Assembly (NCBI GenBank): GCA_904420205.1
Contig: CAJFUN010000015.1
Location: 1-64,000 of the forward strand
DNA length: 64,000 nucleotides
From: Candidatus Parachristensenella avicola
GTDB taxonomy: Bacteria; Bacillota; Clostridia; Christensenellales; UMGS416
Direction: 5' to 3'
Shown: one piece after another, positions 36,538-43,711 of the stretch
How the letters are laid out: every line of letters starts with the position of its first letter
How positions within the stretch are numbered: the first letter of the stretch is position 1
Translations under genes and position numbers: made by a program
Notes under the pieces: model-generated
What the model was told of the DNA's origin: nothing
Seen by the model: the letters and a program-made list of their open reading frames with translations, nothing else
Database searches by the model: none

Positions 36538-37611
36538 ATGAACATTCAAATTCAACTCACCGATCATCCGAAAGAGAAGATTACCGACGCCAGTAAGCTT
36601 TCGTTTGGTAAGCATTTTACCGATCATATGTTTACCATGAAATACGAGAATGGCAAAGGATGGTACGACGCTAAGATCGAACCCTATGCTAGCATCCAAA
36701 TGGATCCCTCCTGCATGGTGCTGCATTATGGCCAAGCTATCTTTGAAGGCCTGAAGGCTTATAAGGGCGATAACGGCGAGATCCGCTTGTTCCGCGTCCG
36801 GGATAACTTCGAGCGCATGAACCGCTCTGCGGCCCGGATGCGCATCCCGGAGGTCGATGTGGATTTCTGCATGGAGGCCCTGGAGAAGCTGCTTGTCATT
36901 GAAAAGGACTGGATCCCCAGCGCGCCGGGTACCAGCCTGTATATCCGCCCGACCATCATCGCCATGGACCCCTATCTGGGCGTGAAGGCTTCGAGCACCT
37001 ACCTGTTCTATATCATCCTGTCGCCGGTGGGCCCCTATTATCCGGAAGGCTTCAATCCGGTGAGGATCTATATCGAGGATGAATACGTCCGTGCGGTCAA
37101 GGGAGGTACAGGCTTCACCAAGGCAGCCTGCAATTACGCTATGAGCCTGCTGGCCGGCGAAATTGCCAAAGATAAGGGCTATACTCAGGTGCTGTGGCTG
37201 GACGGCGTGGAGCATAAATATGTGGAAGAGGTGGGCAGCATGAACATCTTCTTCCTTTTCAAGAGCGGCTTGGTCACGCCGGCGCTGAACGGCTCGATCC
37301 TGCCGGGTATCACCCGAGATTCGGTCATCAAGATGGCCAAAGAGCTGGGCATCCCCTGCGAGGAGCGCCGCGTGTCTATTGACGAGGTATACGAGGCTCA
37401 CGCCAAGGGCGAGCTCCTGGAGGTCTTCGGCTCCGGCACCGCGGCGGTCATCTCTCCGGTGGGCGAGCTGAACTGGGACGGAAAGATCATCGAAATCCAT
37501 GACGGAAAGACCGGCCCCGTGGCCGCTGAGCTCTATGAGAAGCTGACGGAGATCCAGTATGGCCGGGGTAACGACGTGTACGGCTGGAGCACCGTGGTGG
37601 CCGAAAAATAA
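36538..37611 (+). CDS. ilvE: Branched-chain amino acid aminotransferase
   Basis: A 357-residue class IV PLP enzyme of the longer eukaryote-like BCAT type. It has LHYGQAIFEGLKAYKG near residue 62, and the PLP-binding Lys is in GGTGFTKAACNYAMSL near residue 195. QVLWLDGVEHKYVEEVGSMNIFF carries the Glu that contacts the PLP ring nitrogen, and LPGITRDSVIKMAKELG and GSGTAAVISPVGEL follow. It makes or degrades Leu, Ile and Val. It lies 18 bases after yigZ and is closed by a strong terminator. Confidence 0.95.
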   Translation: MNIQIQLTDHPKEKITDASKLSFGKHFTDHMFTMKYENGKGWYDAKIEPYASIQMDPSCMVLHYGQAIFEGLKAYKGDNGEIRLFRVRDNFERMNRSAARMRIPEVDVDFCMEALEKLLVIEKDWIPSAPGTSLYIRPTIIAMDPYLGVKASSTYLFYIILSPVGPYYPEGFNPVRIYIEDEYVRAVKGGTGFTKAACNYAMSLLAGEIAKDKGYTQVLWLDGVEHKYVEEVGSMNIFFLFKSGLVTPALNGSILPGITRDSVIKMAKELGIPCEERRVSIDEVYEAHAKGELLEVFGSGTAAVISPVGELNWDGKIIEIHDGKTGPVAAELYEKLTEIQYGRGNDVYGWSTVVAEK

Positions 37612-37622
37612 AGGAAAAAGGC

Positions 37623-37654
37623 AAAGTCCGGAGGATTCCCTCCGGACTTTTTTT
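37623..37654 (+). terminator. Terminator of tyrS-yigZ-ilvE
   Basis: A perfect 10-bp stem AGTCCGGAGG / CCTCCGGACT with a 4-base loop and six further T. Confidence 0.92.
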
Positions 37655-38180
37655 GCGGGGCCATAGAGCGTTTAACGGGCAGCTTGCATTAGGAAAGGCT
37701 TCTTCCCAGGATATGCTTATAAGCTGCTGAATTCGTTCTGAGTACCATAATGTGGCGTAAAAACTAGGACGAATAGTAAACGAAATATCAGGCTGCTCTG
37801 CGTTGGTTATTTGCTGCCGCAGCACACAAAGAGTATCTTTATCACTTGGAATCTCCTCCCCAATAGGGCATGTTCGCTCCGATTTATAAAGCATGCCGCC
37901 CATTATTATCCTTCCGCTCTGTCACGGAAGAACATCGAAATAAAGCAAAACGTGGCAAATCGAAACCGTTAAAGGTTCAAGTAGTCAAAATCGCACCTTC
38001 CAACTACTGGCGGCGCGGATTATGTATTATGGCCGTTTTGACAAATTTTGCAGTTATATCGATCATCAGTTTTGTAGTAGCTGTGCCCAAACAGATCGAT
38101 TTAAAGCTTCCGACAACATCGCTATTTCTCAAAATCTGTCCAACTTCCAAACATGGATTAAGCATGAAGCTACTTATCCA
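37655..38180. other. AT-richer, gene-poor patch with possible gene remnants
   Basis: About 520 bases between the ilvE terminator and the TIM-barrel gene. Overlapping short frames on both strands lack ribosome-binding sites. One plus frame (about 37942-38231) reads AARIMYYGRFDKFCSYID, faintly like the maturase-domain end of group II intron reverse transcriptases (NYYGRFY), but nothing else of that family is present. I would not call a gene. Confidence 0.35.
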
Positions 38181-39044
38181 TTATATGAATTGGATGCCAG
38201 CGCTCTGAAGATCATTCACAATCGAAGCTAGATCATCATTACTACTATTAACCTCAAGCACCATCTTCCGTGCGATACCATCATCAAAGCAATCTTTGAA
38301 TGCTCGGAGAAAAGAATCCTTGGTTGCAGAATCTCCAAAATAGGAATTTAAGTCTCCGCAATGAGCAACTTTACGTCCGCTCTCTGATATCCGTTTTCCC
38401 CACAGATGGACACCGCCAATGAACCAACGGACGTTCTTCACTTCTTCTAATAAACGGATAAACTGCTTTTCTGTTTTGGCTTTATGCGCTGTATAAATCT
38501 GTGGTACGTCGTATGCCATCTTAAGGCCTAATCCCTCTGTTTTCACAAGTTCGGCCAGTTTGAAGATATCCTCAGTCCTTGACAGGATGAACTTCCCACC
38601 ATGATAAACAGACCCGCAACGGTTTTCTATGAGTATTTCCACTTTCGAGAAATGCGTTTTTATGATACGTTCAAAGATCGCATAGTTTTTTGCAAAAGCT
38701 TTCAGGTCAGTATAGTCGCTGAATGGAGGATGAATTTCAATTATTCTCAGATGAGTTTTGCTCCCCACAAGCTCAACGATAAACTCCGCAAATTGTGATG
38801 CCCAATCCTCGTTTTTCCATAACTGTGGGACACGATCCTTGTTGGCCATTTTTATTGCCGGAAAGCGATCAATTAGGGCGCTATCAAGATTTCGTTTGCC
38901 ATAGCTGTATTCAGTATGGAGGGAAAGGTCTAATGAACCGCTGATTTTTTGTACATCAAAATGGGCAGCAATTTCTTTAATACGGAGCGGAAGATATGGC
39001 GGGTATGTCTGCCCATGATATTTGATCATTTCAAAGATGGCCAT
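38181..39044 (-). CDS. TIM-barrel protein of the AP endonuclease 2/sugar isomerase superfamily
   Basis: A 287-residue probable TIM barrel. Strand ends carry polar residues in the expected order: LRIIEIHPPFSD, VEILIENRCGS, LKMAYDVPQI, FIGGVHLWGK and KMVLEVNSSN, which suggests a metal site of Glu, Asp and His. It resembles xylose isomerase-like proteins rather than a confirmed endonuclease. The start at 39044 follows AAAGGGGCGG; a frame extension of 55 codons upstream covers an inverted repeat and is unlikely. The gene is isolated, AT-richer than its neighbours and probably acquired. Function unknown. Confidence 0.6.
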   Translation of the reverse strand: MAIFEMIKYHGQTYPPYLPLRIKEIAAHFDVQKISGSLDLSLHTEYSYGKRNLDSALIDRFPAIKMANKDRVPQLWKNEDWASQFAEFIVELVGSKTHLRIIEIHPPFSDYTDLKAFAKNYAIFERIIKTHFSKVEILIENRCGSVYHGGKFILSRTEDIFKLAELVKTEGLGLKMAYDVPQIYTAHKAKTEKQFIRLLEEVKNVRWFIGGVHLWGKRISESGRKVAHCGDLNSYFGDSATKDSFLRAFKDCFDDGIARKMVLEVNSSNDDLASIVNDLQSAGIQFI

Positions 39045-39141
39045 AACGCCGCCCCTTTCGTATAAGGATAGGTTACAAATTGCCTCGATTGCGCCTCCGG
39101 CAACTATACTGAACCGCCTGAGATGGCATCCATAATAAACG

Positions 39142-39184
39142 TAAGACAACGTATATAGCGAGTATCGCCGTACACGTTGTCTTA
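39142..39184. repeat. 11-bp perfect inverted repeat upstream of the TIM-barrel gene
   Basis: TAAGACAACGT (39142-39152) and ACGTTGTCTTA (39174-39184) are separated by 21 bases. The repeat lies about 100 bases upstream of the minus-strand gene. No T run follows on either strand, so an operator, an RNA hairpin or the end of an old mobile piece are all possible. Confidence 0.75.
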
Positions 39185-39282
39185 TGATTATACTTGCCAA
39201 ACGCAGCATCGTCAGCTTATTTTGGGACCCTTTTATTGGCTAAAACTAGCTATGTAACGGCACAAGCGCCCTATCCAGGGCG

Positions 39283-39537
39283 CTAGGCCTGCTTCTGGCC
39301 GTCCAAATAGGCCTGCATGGCTCGGGCCAGCTGATCGGGACAGCTGGTGCCGCCCCGGCACTGGATGCCTTTACAGCGGTCGATAATTTGCTGCGGCGTC
39401 ATGCCTATACAGAGGCTGGCCACGCCAGCGGTATTGCCGCGGCAGCCGTTGGTAAATTTGACCTGCGTGACAATGTTGTCCTTTACCTCGAAATCGATGG
39501 CGCTGCTGCAGGTTCCCGATGTCTTATAGTGAAACAT
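39283..39537 (-). CDS. TSCPD-domain protein (TIGR03905 family)
   Basis: An 84-residue small Cys-rich protein. TSGTCSSAIDFEVKDN near the N-terminus, GCRGNTAGVASLCIGM, and GIQCRGGTSCPDQLARAM define the TIGR03905/TSCPD family, related to the C-terminal zinc-like domain of some ribonucleotide reductases. Function unknown. It is the last of three closely spaced minus-strand genes, 1 base after the DUF4364 gene. A short hairpin AGCGCCCT / AGGGCGCT (39265-39284) overlaps its stop codon. Confidence 0.85.
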   Translation of the reverse strand: MFHYKTSGTCSSAIDFEVKDNIVTQVKFTNGCRGNTAGVASLCIGMTPQQIIDRCKGIQCRGGTSCPDQLARAMQAYLDGQKQA

Positions 39538-39538
39538 G

Positions 39539-40081
39539 TCAATCCTCCTTGGGGTCGTTTTCCGTCAAGCGTTTGATAAGGTCGGCGTAAATAGAGGGGC
39601 CATCTTTACGGAAAGCGCGGCATAACTGGGCAGCCATAGCAGATGTGGGCACCGAAAGCTCCATATGGAAAAGCTCCACAGCATTTTCCCGGATACGGAG
39701 CGTAACCGGGAATTCCGCTGGGGAATCCTCCGTATAGGAGGCGGTTACCTCCATCTGCTGCTGGAAGGCTTGGCGCCGCTCCATGAGATAGCGATCCATT
39801 TTTTCCCGCAGGGCGGGAGAAAGCTGTTTTTTGAAAAGGCCGACCATTTCCAGGCCGGCCGGCGTGATCTCGTGAAAGGTCAGGTTATCCTGATTCCGGA
39901 TACGAATCAGGCCGTCCTCGGCCAGCTCCACCAGGTGCTGGCACATGTCAAAGTAATACATCAAATCCAGGTCGGCGCACATGACCGTCAGCTGGTCCAT
40001 GGTCATCTGCTGGCGTATTTTATAAAGCGCATAGAGCAGCAGAAGCTTGTTCTCCGTGAGATTTTCCTTGTGATGAAGCAA
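39539..40081 (-). CDS. DUF4364-family protein, winged-helix-like
   Basis: A 180-residue protein whose N-terminal 90 residues (ENKLLLLYALYKIRQQMTM, LVELAEDGLIRIRNQDN, EITPAGLEMVGLF) read like a winged helix with recognition helix and wing. This is the pattern of DUF4364, a clostridial family of unknown role. The C-terminal half is a small alpha/beta part. It stands between the His-less HPr gene (11 bases upstream) and the TSCPD gene (1 base downstream), so all three are likely one transcript. A regulatory function is inferred only from the fold. Confidence 0.75.
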   Translation of the reverse strand: MLHHKENLTENKLLLLYALYKIRQQMTMDQLTVMCADLDLMYYFDMCQHLVELAEDGLIRIRNQDNLTFHEITPAGLEMVGLFKKQLSPALREKMDRYLMERRQAFQQQMEVTASYTEDSPAEFPVTLRIRENAVELFHMELSVPTSAMAAQLCRAFRKDGPSIYADLIKRLTENDPKED

Positions 40082-40092
40082 CGCTCCGCTCC

Positions 40093-40344
40093 TTACGCTC
40101 CGGCGCCGTCCGTACGGAAGGCGGATATAGCCTCCAGAAAGTCCGCACAGTCGCTGGCATAAACGTCGAGAAGAATGTTAGCCCGGTTCCCCAGGCTTAG
40201 AATACCCAAGATCGATTTGGCGTCTACCACGTAACGCCCGGAACGAAGATCCATTTCAAAGGGAAAACGGCTGGCGATCGCGACGAATTGCTTGGCCTGC
40301 TCCATGCTGGCAAGGGAAATGGAAACCGTAGTAAGTTCAGGCAT
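40093..40344 (-). CDS. HPr-like protein without the phosphotransfer histidine
   Basis: An 83-residue HPr-fold protein. The segment where PTS HPr has GxHxRPA reads ASMEQAKQF here, so the active His15 is missing. The regulatory serine region is kept (DAKSILGILSL, Ser44 in the place of Ser46). That combination is the signature of Crh, a CcpA corepressor in Bacillus, although His-less HPr proteins of unknown role are common in clostridia. AAGGAGG lies ahead of the ATG at 40344; longer in-frame starts have no site. Confidence 0.75.
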   Translation of the reverse strand: MPELTTVSISLASMEQAKQFVAIASRFPFEMDLRSGRYVVDAKSILGILSLGNRANILLDVYASDCADFLEAISAFRTDGAGA

Positions 40345-40490
40345 TGGCAGATCTTCCTCCTTCATCATATGAAACGCCCCGACCGGCAGGCGGCGATGGA
40401 TGCACGGGGCGAAAAAGGGCAAAATAGTTAGTCTCATTATAGAGGGATTTTGAAAAAAAATCAATTCTTGCAAGAAGATTAAATTGGGGC

Positions 40491-40518
40491 TTGATTTTGT
40501 TGTGAAAAAATGTATAAT
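40491..40518 (+). promoter_or_regulatory. SigA promoter of tRNA-Val
   Basis: TTGATT, a 16-bp spacer and TATAAT, 22 bases upstream of the tRNA. Confidence 0.75.
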
Positions 40519-40540
40519 AGACCTTGCTACCGCGTTGTAT

Positions 40541-40617
40541 GGGGTTATAGCTCAGCAGGCTAGAGCGTCACGTTGACATCGTGAAGGTCGTTGGTTCGAG
40601 CCCAATTAACCCCACCA
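40541..40617 (+). tRNA. tRNA-Val(GAC), CCA encoded
   Basis: Acceptor stem GGGGTTA/TAACCCC, D stem GCTC/GAGC, anticodon stem TCACG/CGTGA with loop TTGACAT (anticodon GAC), T arm GTTGG-TTCGAGC-CCAAT with one G-U pair, discriminator A and encoded CCA. It reads GUC and GUU. Confidence 0.95.
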
Positions 40618-40689
40618 TATGAAAAGGTTCCTGCTGTGTGCGTTGCGTTTTAATTAAAACCTACATTTCTTAAACGGGAGCTCGGGTCC

Positions 40690-40795
40690 ATAGGCAGATG
40701 TCAAGCCCTCTTTGTTTCATCCCTCGCTGGATGAAAGTGCCAGGGAAGGCAGCAAGCCGAGGTAGGGCACCCACCTGCTAGCTTGGCAGGTTTAT
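40690..40795 (+). ncRNA. ffs: Probable small-type SRP RNA (4.5S-like)
   Basis: A rod-like fold is possible: GGCAGATG with CACCTGC and GCCCT with AGGGC enclose a centre with GCCAGGGAAGGCAGCAAGC, close to the SRP core NCAGG..GGAAGG.AGCAG. The 3' part TGCTAGCTTGGCAGG resembles the end of E. coli 4.5S RNA. It stands alone between tRNA-Val and a terminator. The apical tetraloop stem seems shortened by about three bases against the consensus, so the identification needs a covariance model; ends are approximate. Confidence 0.6.
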
Positions 40796-40833
40796 AATTG
40801 GCGCAACGGCACTGTGGGACACGACGATCCTTG

Positions 40834-40857
40834 GGGCTCCTTAGGGAGCCCTTTTTT
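40834..40857 (+). terminator. Terminator of the tRNA-Val/SRP RNA unit
   Basis: A perfect 7-bp stem GGGCTCC / GGAGCCC with a 4-base loop and six T. Confidence 0.88.
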
Positions 40858-40884
40858 GCGCCTGAGAAACGTAGCAGGGCATAC

Positions 40885-40914
40885 AAAAAGGGATCCGCAG
40901 GAAGCGGATCCCTT
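40885..40914 (-). terminator. Terminator of the small lipoprotein gene
   Basis: On the minus strand AAGGGATCCGC pairs with GCGGATCCCTT over a 5-base loop, followed by TTTGTAT. Confidence 0.82.
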
Positions 40915-40927
40915 GGATTTTGTCAGG

Positions 40928-41350
40928 CTATTGGGCGGCCGGCGTAGTGGAGGAAAGGGTAGTGCGCTGCAGAATGTAGCTCATGGGCTTTTCATCAAGA
41001 TACAACTGCAGCTCCGTGGCCTCTTCGCCCTCCACGATGACCCAGGAGCCGGTGACTGTACTGGCGCCGGTGGAGCTTGGGGTAGCCAAGGTAAGGGTGA
41101 ACAGATTTTTGTTGCGGGTGAAGGTGGCGAACAGCGACTGCTTGGAGCCGGCAATCATATATACTTCGCCGTTGCTGCGAATATCCAGTGTGACGGGCAG
41201 CATGTATTCCGCGCGATTTTTTCCGTATTCGTCAGCCGTATAACTTAGCCGCCAGGTGCCATACAGAAGCTCGTTGAAACATCCGCTCAGCACAAGGGTA
41301 ACGGCCAGCATCAACGCCGCCGCAAAGCCGGCGGCCACTCTTTTCTTCAT
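40928..41350 (-). CDS. Small lipoprotein of unknown function
   Basis: A 140-residue exported lipoprotein. A lipoprotein signal peptide ends in the lipobox VLSGC (Cys at about residue 23). The rest is a beta-rich domain beginning YGTWRLSYTADEYGKN, with alternating hydrophobic strands (EVYMIAGSKQSLFATF, LQLYLDEKPMSYILQ), the shape of a lipocalin-like or extracellular immunity-type barrel. No catalytic motif is visible. The start at 41350 uses GGAGGA upstream. It stands alone between its terminator and the DUF2207 gene. Confidence 0.75.
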   Translation of the reverse strand: MKKRVAAGFAAALMLAVTLVLSGCFNELLYGTWRLSYTADEYGKNRAEYMLPVTLDIRSNGEVYMIAGSKQSLFATFTRNKNLFTLTLATPSSTGASTVTGSWVIVEGEEATELQLYLDEKPMSYILQRTTLSSTTPAAQ

Positions 41351-41527
41351 CCTCTTATGTTCCTCCATTGCATAATATAAAACTATTCTATCATCTCAGC
41401 TTCCCATCTTCAAGGTGCAGGCCGGGCAAAGCGATAAATTTACACATTATTCTTATTTATTCAAGGTGGCGTCCCGGCGGCGCAGGTGATACAATAAAAG
41501 GGCTCGAGGGAAAAAGATACCGAAACA

Positions 41528-42712
41528 ATGGAAAGGGCGGTGCGGACAATCGCGGTGCAAACAGTATTTGAACCAATGGGTATCCAGGTTCAGGCCATGG
41601 AGGCTTTGTGGCAGTGGACGCTAGCCGGCGCTCTATTGGTTGCCCTACTCGCTGTGCTGGCCTATTTCTTTTTCGGACGGGACAGCCGGCTGGAAGCCGT
41701 TGCGGTGGACGAGATTCCCGATGGGCTCTCGGCGCTTCAGGTGGGCATGGCGGTGGATGGAATCGTATCGGGCGAGGACTTGGGCGCGCAGCTTTTCGAC
41801 TGGGCAGCTCGGGGCAATGTGCGTCTGGCGCTCGCATCGGGCGAATGGACGCTGATCCAGGGCGAGCGACCGGGGGAAGACGCTTATGCTTATGAACAGG
41901 AGGCATGGGACCGGCTTTTCCAGGCGGGCGAGCGGCAGCAGGTGAAGCCTGCGGAGCACCATGCGGACATCTTAGCTGCTACGCTGACGTTGCAAAATGG
42001 GGCGGAGGCGTGCTTTACCACGGGAAAACGACGCATGTCTGACGCGCGTTCGGCATATATTGCCATGGCCGTATGGCTGATGGGCGCGGCCTGCCTGCTG
42101 GCGGCGGCCGTCGTGGCTGGACGGCAGCGGGGGCTGAACGCGTATGGCATCGCGCCTTTGGCCATTGGCGCCATGATACCGGCGGTGGTGGCGGCTTGGC
42201 TGTCAGGATGGATGCAGCGGTTCTATCAGGTGCGCTCCCGGCGACGCAACAGCCTGGTAGCCGCAACGATTTTGCTATGCGATGCGGTGCTGGGCATCCT
42301 GACGGTCAATATGCTGGCCAGCCCGATCTATCTGGCGGAGCAGGCGGCCCCTATGGTGGCGGCAGGGCTCCTTGCGGCCTTTATTGCGCCTTTTGTCGGC
42401 CGGCGCAGCCGGTATGGCCACTGGCTGCTCTGCCGGCTGATGGGATTACGCGATGCCTTGGCCGATCCGGATCGCTTTCCCGGACGGCGGCAGGGGGAGT
42501 CCAAGGAAGCCTATTTTTTCCGCATGCTGCCATATGCCCAGGTGCTGGGCGTGGGGGATGAACTGGTCGCCCAATATGCTGCGCTGGATATGCCGTGCCC
42601 GGAATGGCTGGATTGGCAGGAAGCGGAACCTTTTACCGCCATGGCGCTGCAGCGCCGTTTGGTTGGGATACGGGATCAAATTTTGGAGCGCAAGCCGGAG
42701 GGGGAATGGTAA
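41528..42712 (+). CDS. DUF2207-type membrane protein lacking the N-terminal outer domain
   Basis: A 394-residue membrane protein. Membrane segments lie near residues 28-48, 178-225 and 245-300. The C-terminal RMLPYAQVLGVGDELVAQYAAL...CPEWLDW matches the end of DUF2207 proteins, as does the cytosolic EIPDGLSALQVGMAVDG (about 62-78) after the first helix. Full DUF2207 proteins have a long extracellular domain before the first helix; here only about 27 residues precede it, and no signal peptide or upstream open frame replaces it. The start is uncertain (ATG at 41528, 41576 or 41597). Function unknown. Confidence 0.65.
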   Translation: MERAVRTIAVQTVFEPMGIQVQAMEALWQWTLAGALLVALLAVLAYFFFGRDSRLEAVAVDEIPDGLSALQVGMAVDGIVSGEDLGAQLFDWAARGNVRLALASGEWTLIQGERPGEDAYAYEQEAWDRLFQAGERQQVKPAEHHADILAATLTLQNGAEACFTTGKRRMSDARSAYIAMAVWLMGAACLLAAAVVAGRQRGLNAYGIAPLAIGAMIPAVVAAWLSGWMQRFYQVRSRRRNSLVAATILLCDAVLGILTVNMLASPIYLAEQAAPMVAAGLLAAFIAPFVGRRSRYGHWLLCRLMGLRDALADPDRFPGRRQGESKEAYFFRMLPYAQVLGVGDELVAQYAALDMPCPEWLDWQEAEPFTAMALQRRLVGIRDQILERKPEGEW

Positions 42713-42743
42713 GGACAGTGGAAACTTGGGCGCGCGCCACCCC

Positions 42744-42772
42744 TTGCATCCCGGCGGCATGTAGGATATAAT
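42744..42772 (+). promoter_or_regulatory. SigA promoter of the T-box/cysE/cysS operon
   Basis: TTGCAT, a 17-bp spacer and TATAAT directly upstream of the T-box leader. Confidence 0.75.
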
Positions 42773-42774
42773 AA

Positions 42775-42993
42775 GACAAACTTGGGCGAGGAAGCAGAAA
42801 AGTACCGCTGAAGGCGGGCCAAAGAGACGCGGCGCCACCGGCTGAAAGCGCTGCGGGCAGGCCTAGCGGGAAGGTGCGCTGCAGAGCCCGGCGGGCGGAA
42901 CGCGAAAGCCAGTATGCCTGCCCGGAGAGGGGCCCGATATAGCCCCAGCAAGTGAGGCGGCCCCGCCGCCTAACAAGAGTGGAACCACGAGGC
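42775..42993 (+). ncRNA. T-box riboswitch, probably specific for tRNA-Cys
   Basis: The leader ends with the T-box sequence AAGAGTGGAACCACG (42975-42989), the antiterminator element that pairs with the uncharged tRNA acceptor end. Stem I features are visible upstream: AAAGAGACGCGG (AG bulge) and GGCTGAAAGCGC (apical loop). A TGC Cys codon followed by a purine lies at 42880-42882 in the expected specifier region. Downstream genes cysE and cysS both serve cysteine, which supports the specificity. Confidence 0.9.
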
Positions 42994-43027
42994 AAGCGCC
43001 CCGTCTCTTTGAGACGGGGCGCTTTGT
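42994..43027 (+). terminator. T-box-controlled terminator
   Basis: A perfect 13-bp stem AAGCGCCCCGTCTC / GAGACGGGGCGCTT with a 3-base loop and TTTGTT, directly after the T-box sequence. It competes with the antiterminator and sits before the cysE ribosome-binding site. Confidence 0.88.
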
Positions 43028-43045
43028 TCGATAAGGAGGTAGGCC

Positions 43046-43711
43046 ATGTTTTTTCACGAGATCCGGGAGGATTTCAGGGCGATCCTGCAACGGGATCCCG
43101 CGGCGCGGAGCGGGCTGGAGGTCGTCCTGTGTTACCCCAGCATCCACGCCATGTTTTGGTATCGGATCGCGCACATGCTGCACAGGCACCATCTGAAGCT
43201 TTTGGCCCGCATGATTAGCCAGTCGGCCCGGTTCTGGACGGGCATCGAAATCCATCCGGGCGCAACCATCGGCCCGGGCCTGTTTATCGACCATGGTTCC
43301 GGCGTGGTGGTAGGAGAAACCTGCGAGATCGGCCAAGGATGCACGCTTTATCAGCAGGTGACCCTGGGCGGCACGGGGAAGGGCACCGGCAAGCGGCATC
43401 CGACGCTGCGGGATCATGTGCTGGTCGGCGCAGGGGCCAAGGTGCTGGGCCCCATCGTGCTGAATGACCATGTTAAGGTGGGCGCCGGATCCGTCGTGCT
43501 TAAGGATGTGCCCGACGGCTGCACCGTGGTGGGGAATCCGGGCACCGTGGTGCGCTGCTATGGACGCCGCATACAGCAGGATGTGGATTTGGACCATGGC
43601 GATATGCCGGATCCGGTGGAGGATCGGATGAATCTACTGCAAAGCGAAATCGACGAGCTGCGCCATAGCAGCCATGTTCAAAAGGAGGATGAACGCCGTG
43701 AAAATTTATAA
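43046..43711 (+). CDS. cysE: Serine O-acetyltransferase
   Basis: A 221-residue left-handed beta-helix enzyme making O-acetylserine, the precursor of cysteine. N-terminal helices ([20 protein letters not shown]) precede hexapeptide repeats. [26 protein letters not shown] (in parts) has the active-site His-Asp pair near residues 78-95, and [17 protein letters not shown] is the conserved loop near 110. AAGGAGGTAGG is upstream. The 3' end overlaps cysS by 14 bases. It is under T-box control, so it is induced by low charged tRNA-Cys. Confidence 0.96.
   Translation: MFFHEIREDFRAILQRDPAARSGLEVVLCYPSIHAMFWYRIAHMLHRHHLKLLARMISQSARFWTGIEIHPGATIGPGLFIDHGSGVVVGETCEIGQGCTLYQQVTLGGTGKGTGKRHPTLRDHVLVGAGAKVLGPIVLNDHVKVGAGSVVLKDVPDGCTVVGNPGTVVRCYGRRIQQDVDLDHGDMPDPVEDRMNLLQSEIDELRHSSHVQKEDERRENL

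Noticed and set aside
37487..37903. 138-codon minus-strand frame across the ilvE end
   Set aside because: It runs through the ilvE terminator and 125 bases of antisense coding sequence, without a family match.
38181..39209. 55-codon N-terminal extension of the TIM-barrel protein
   Set aside because: It would translate the inverted repeat, has no ribosome-binding site and makes no sense as protein; 39044 has AAAGGGGCGG.
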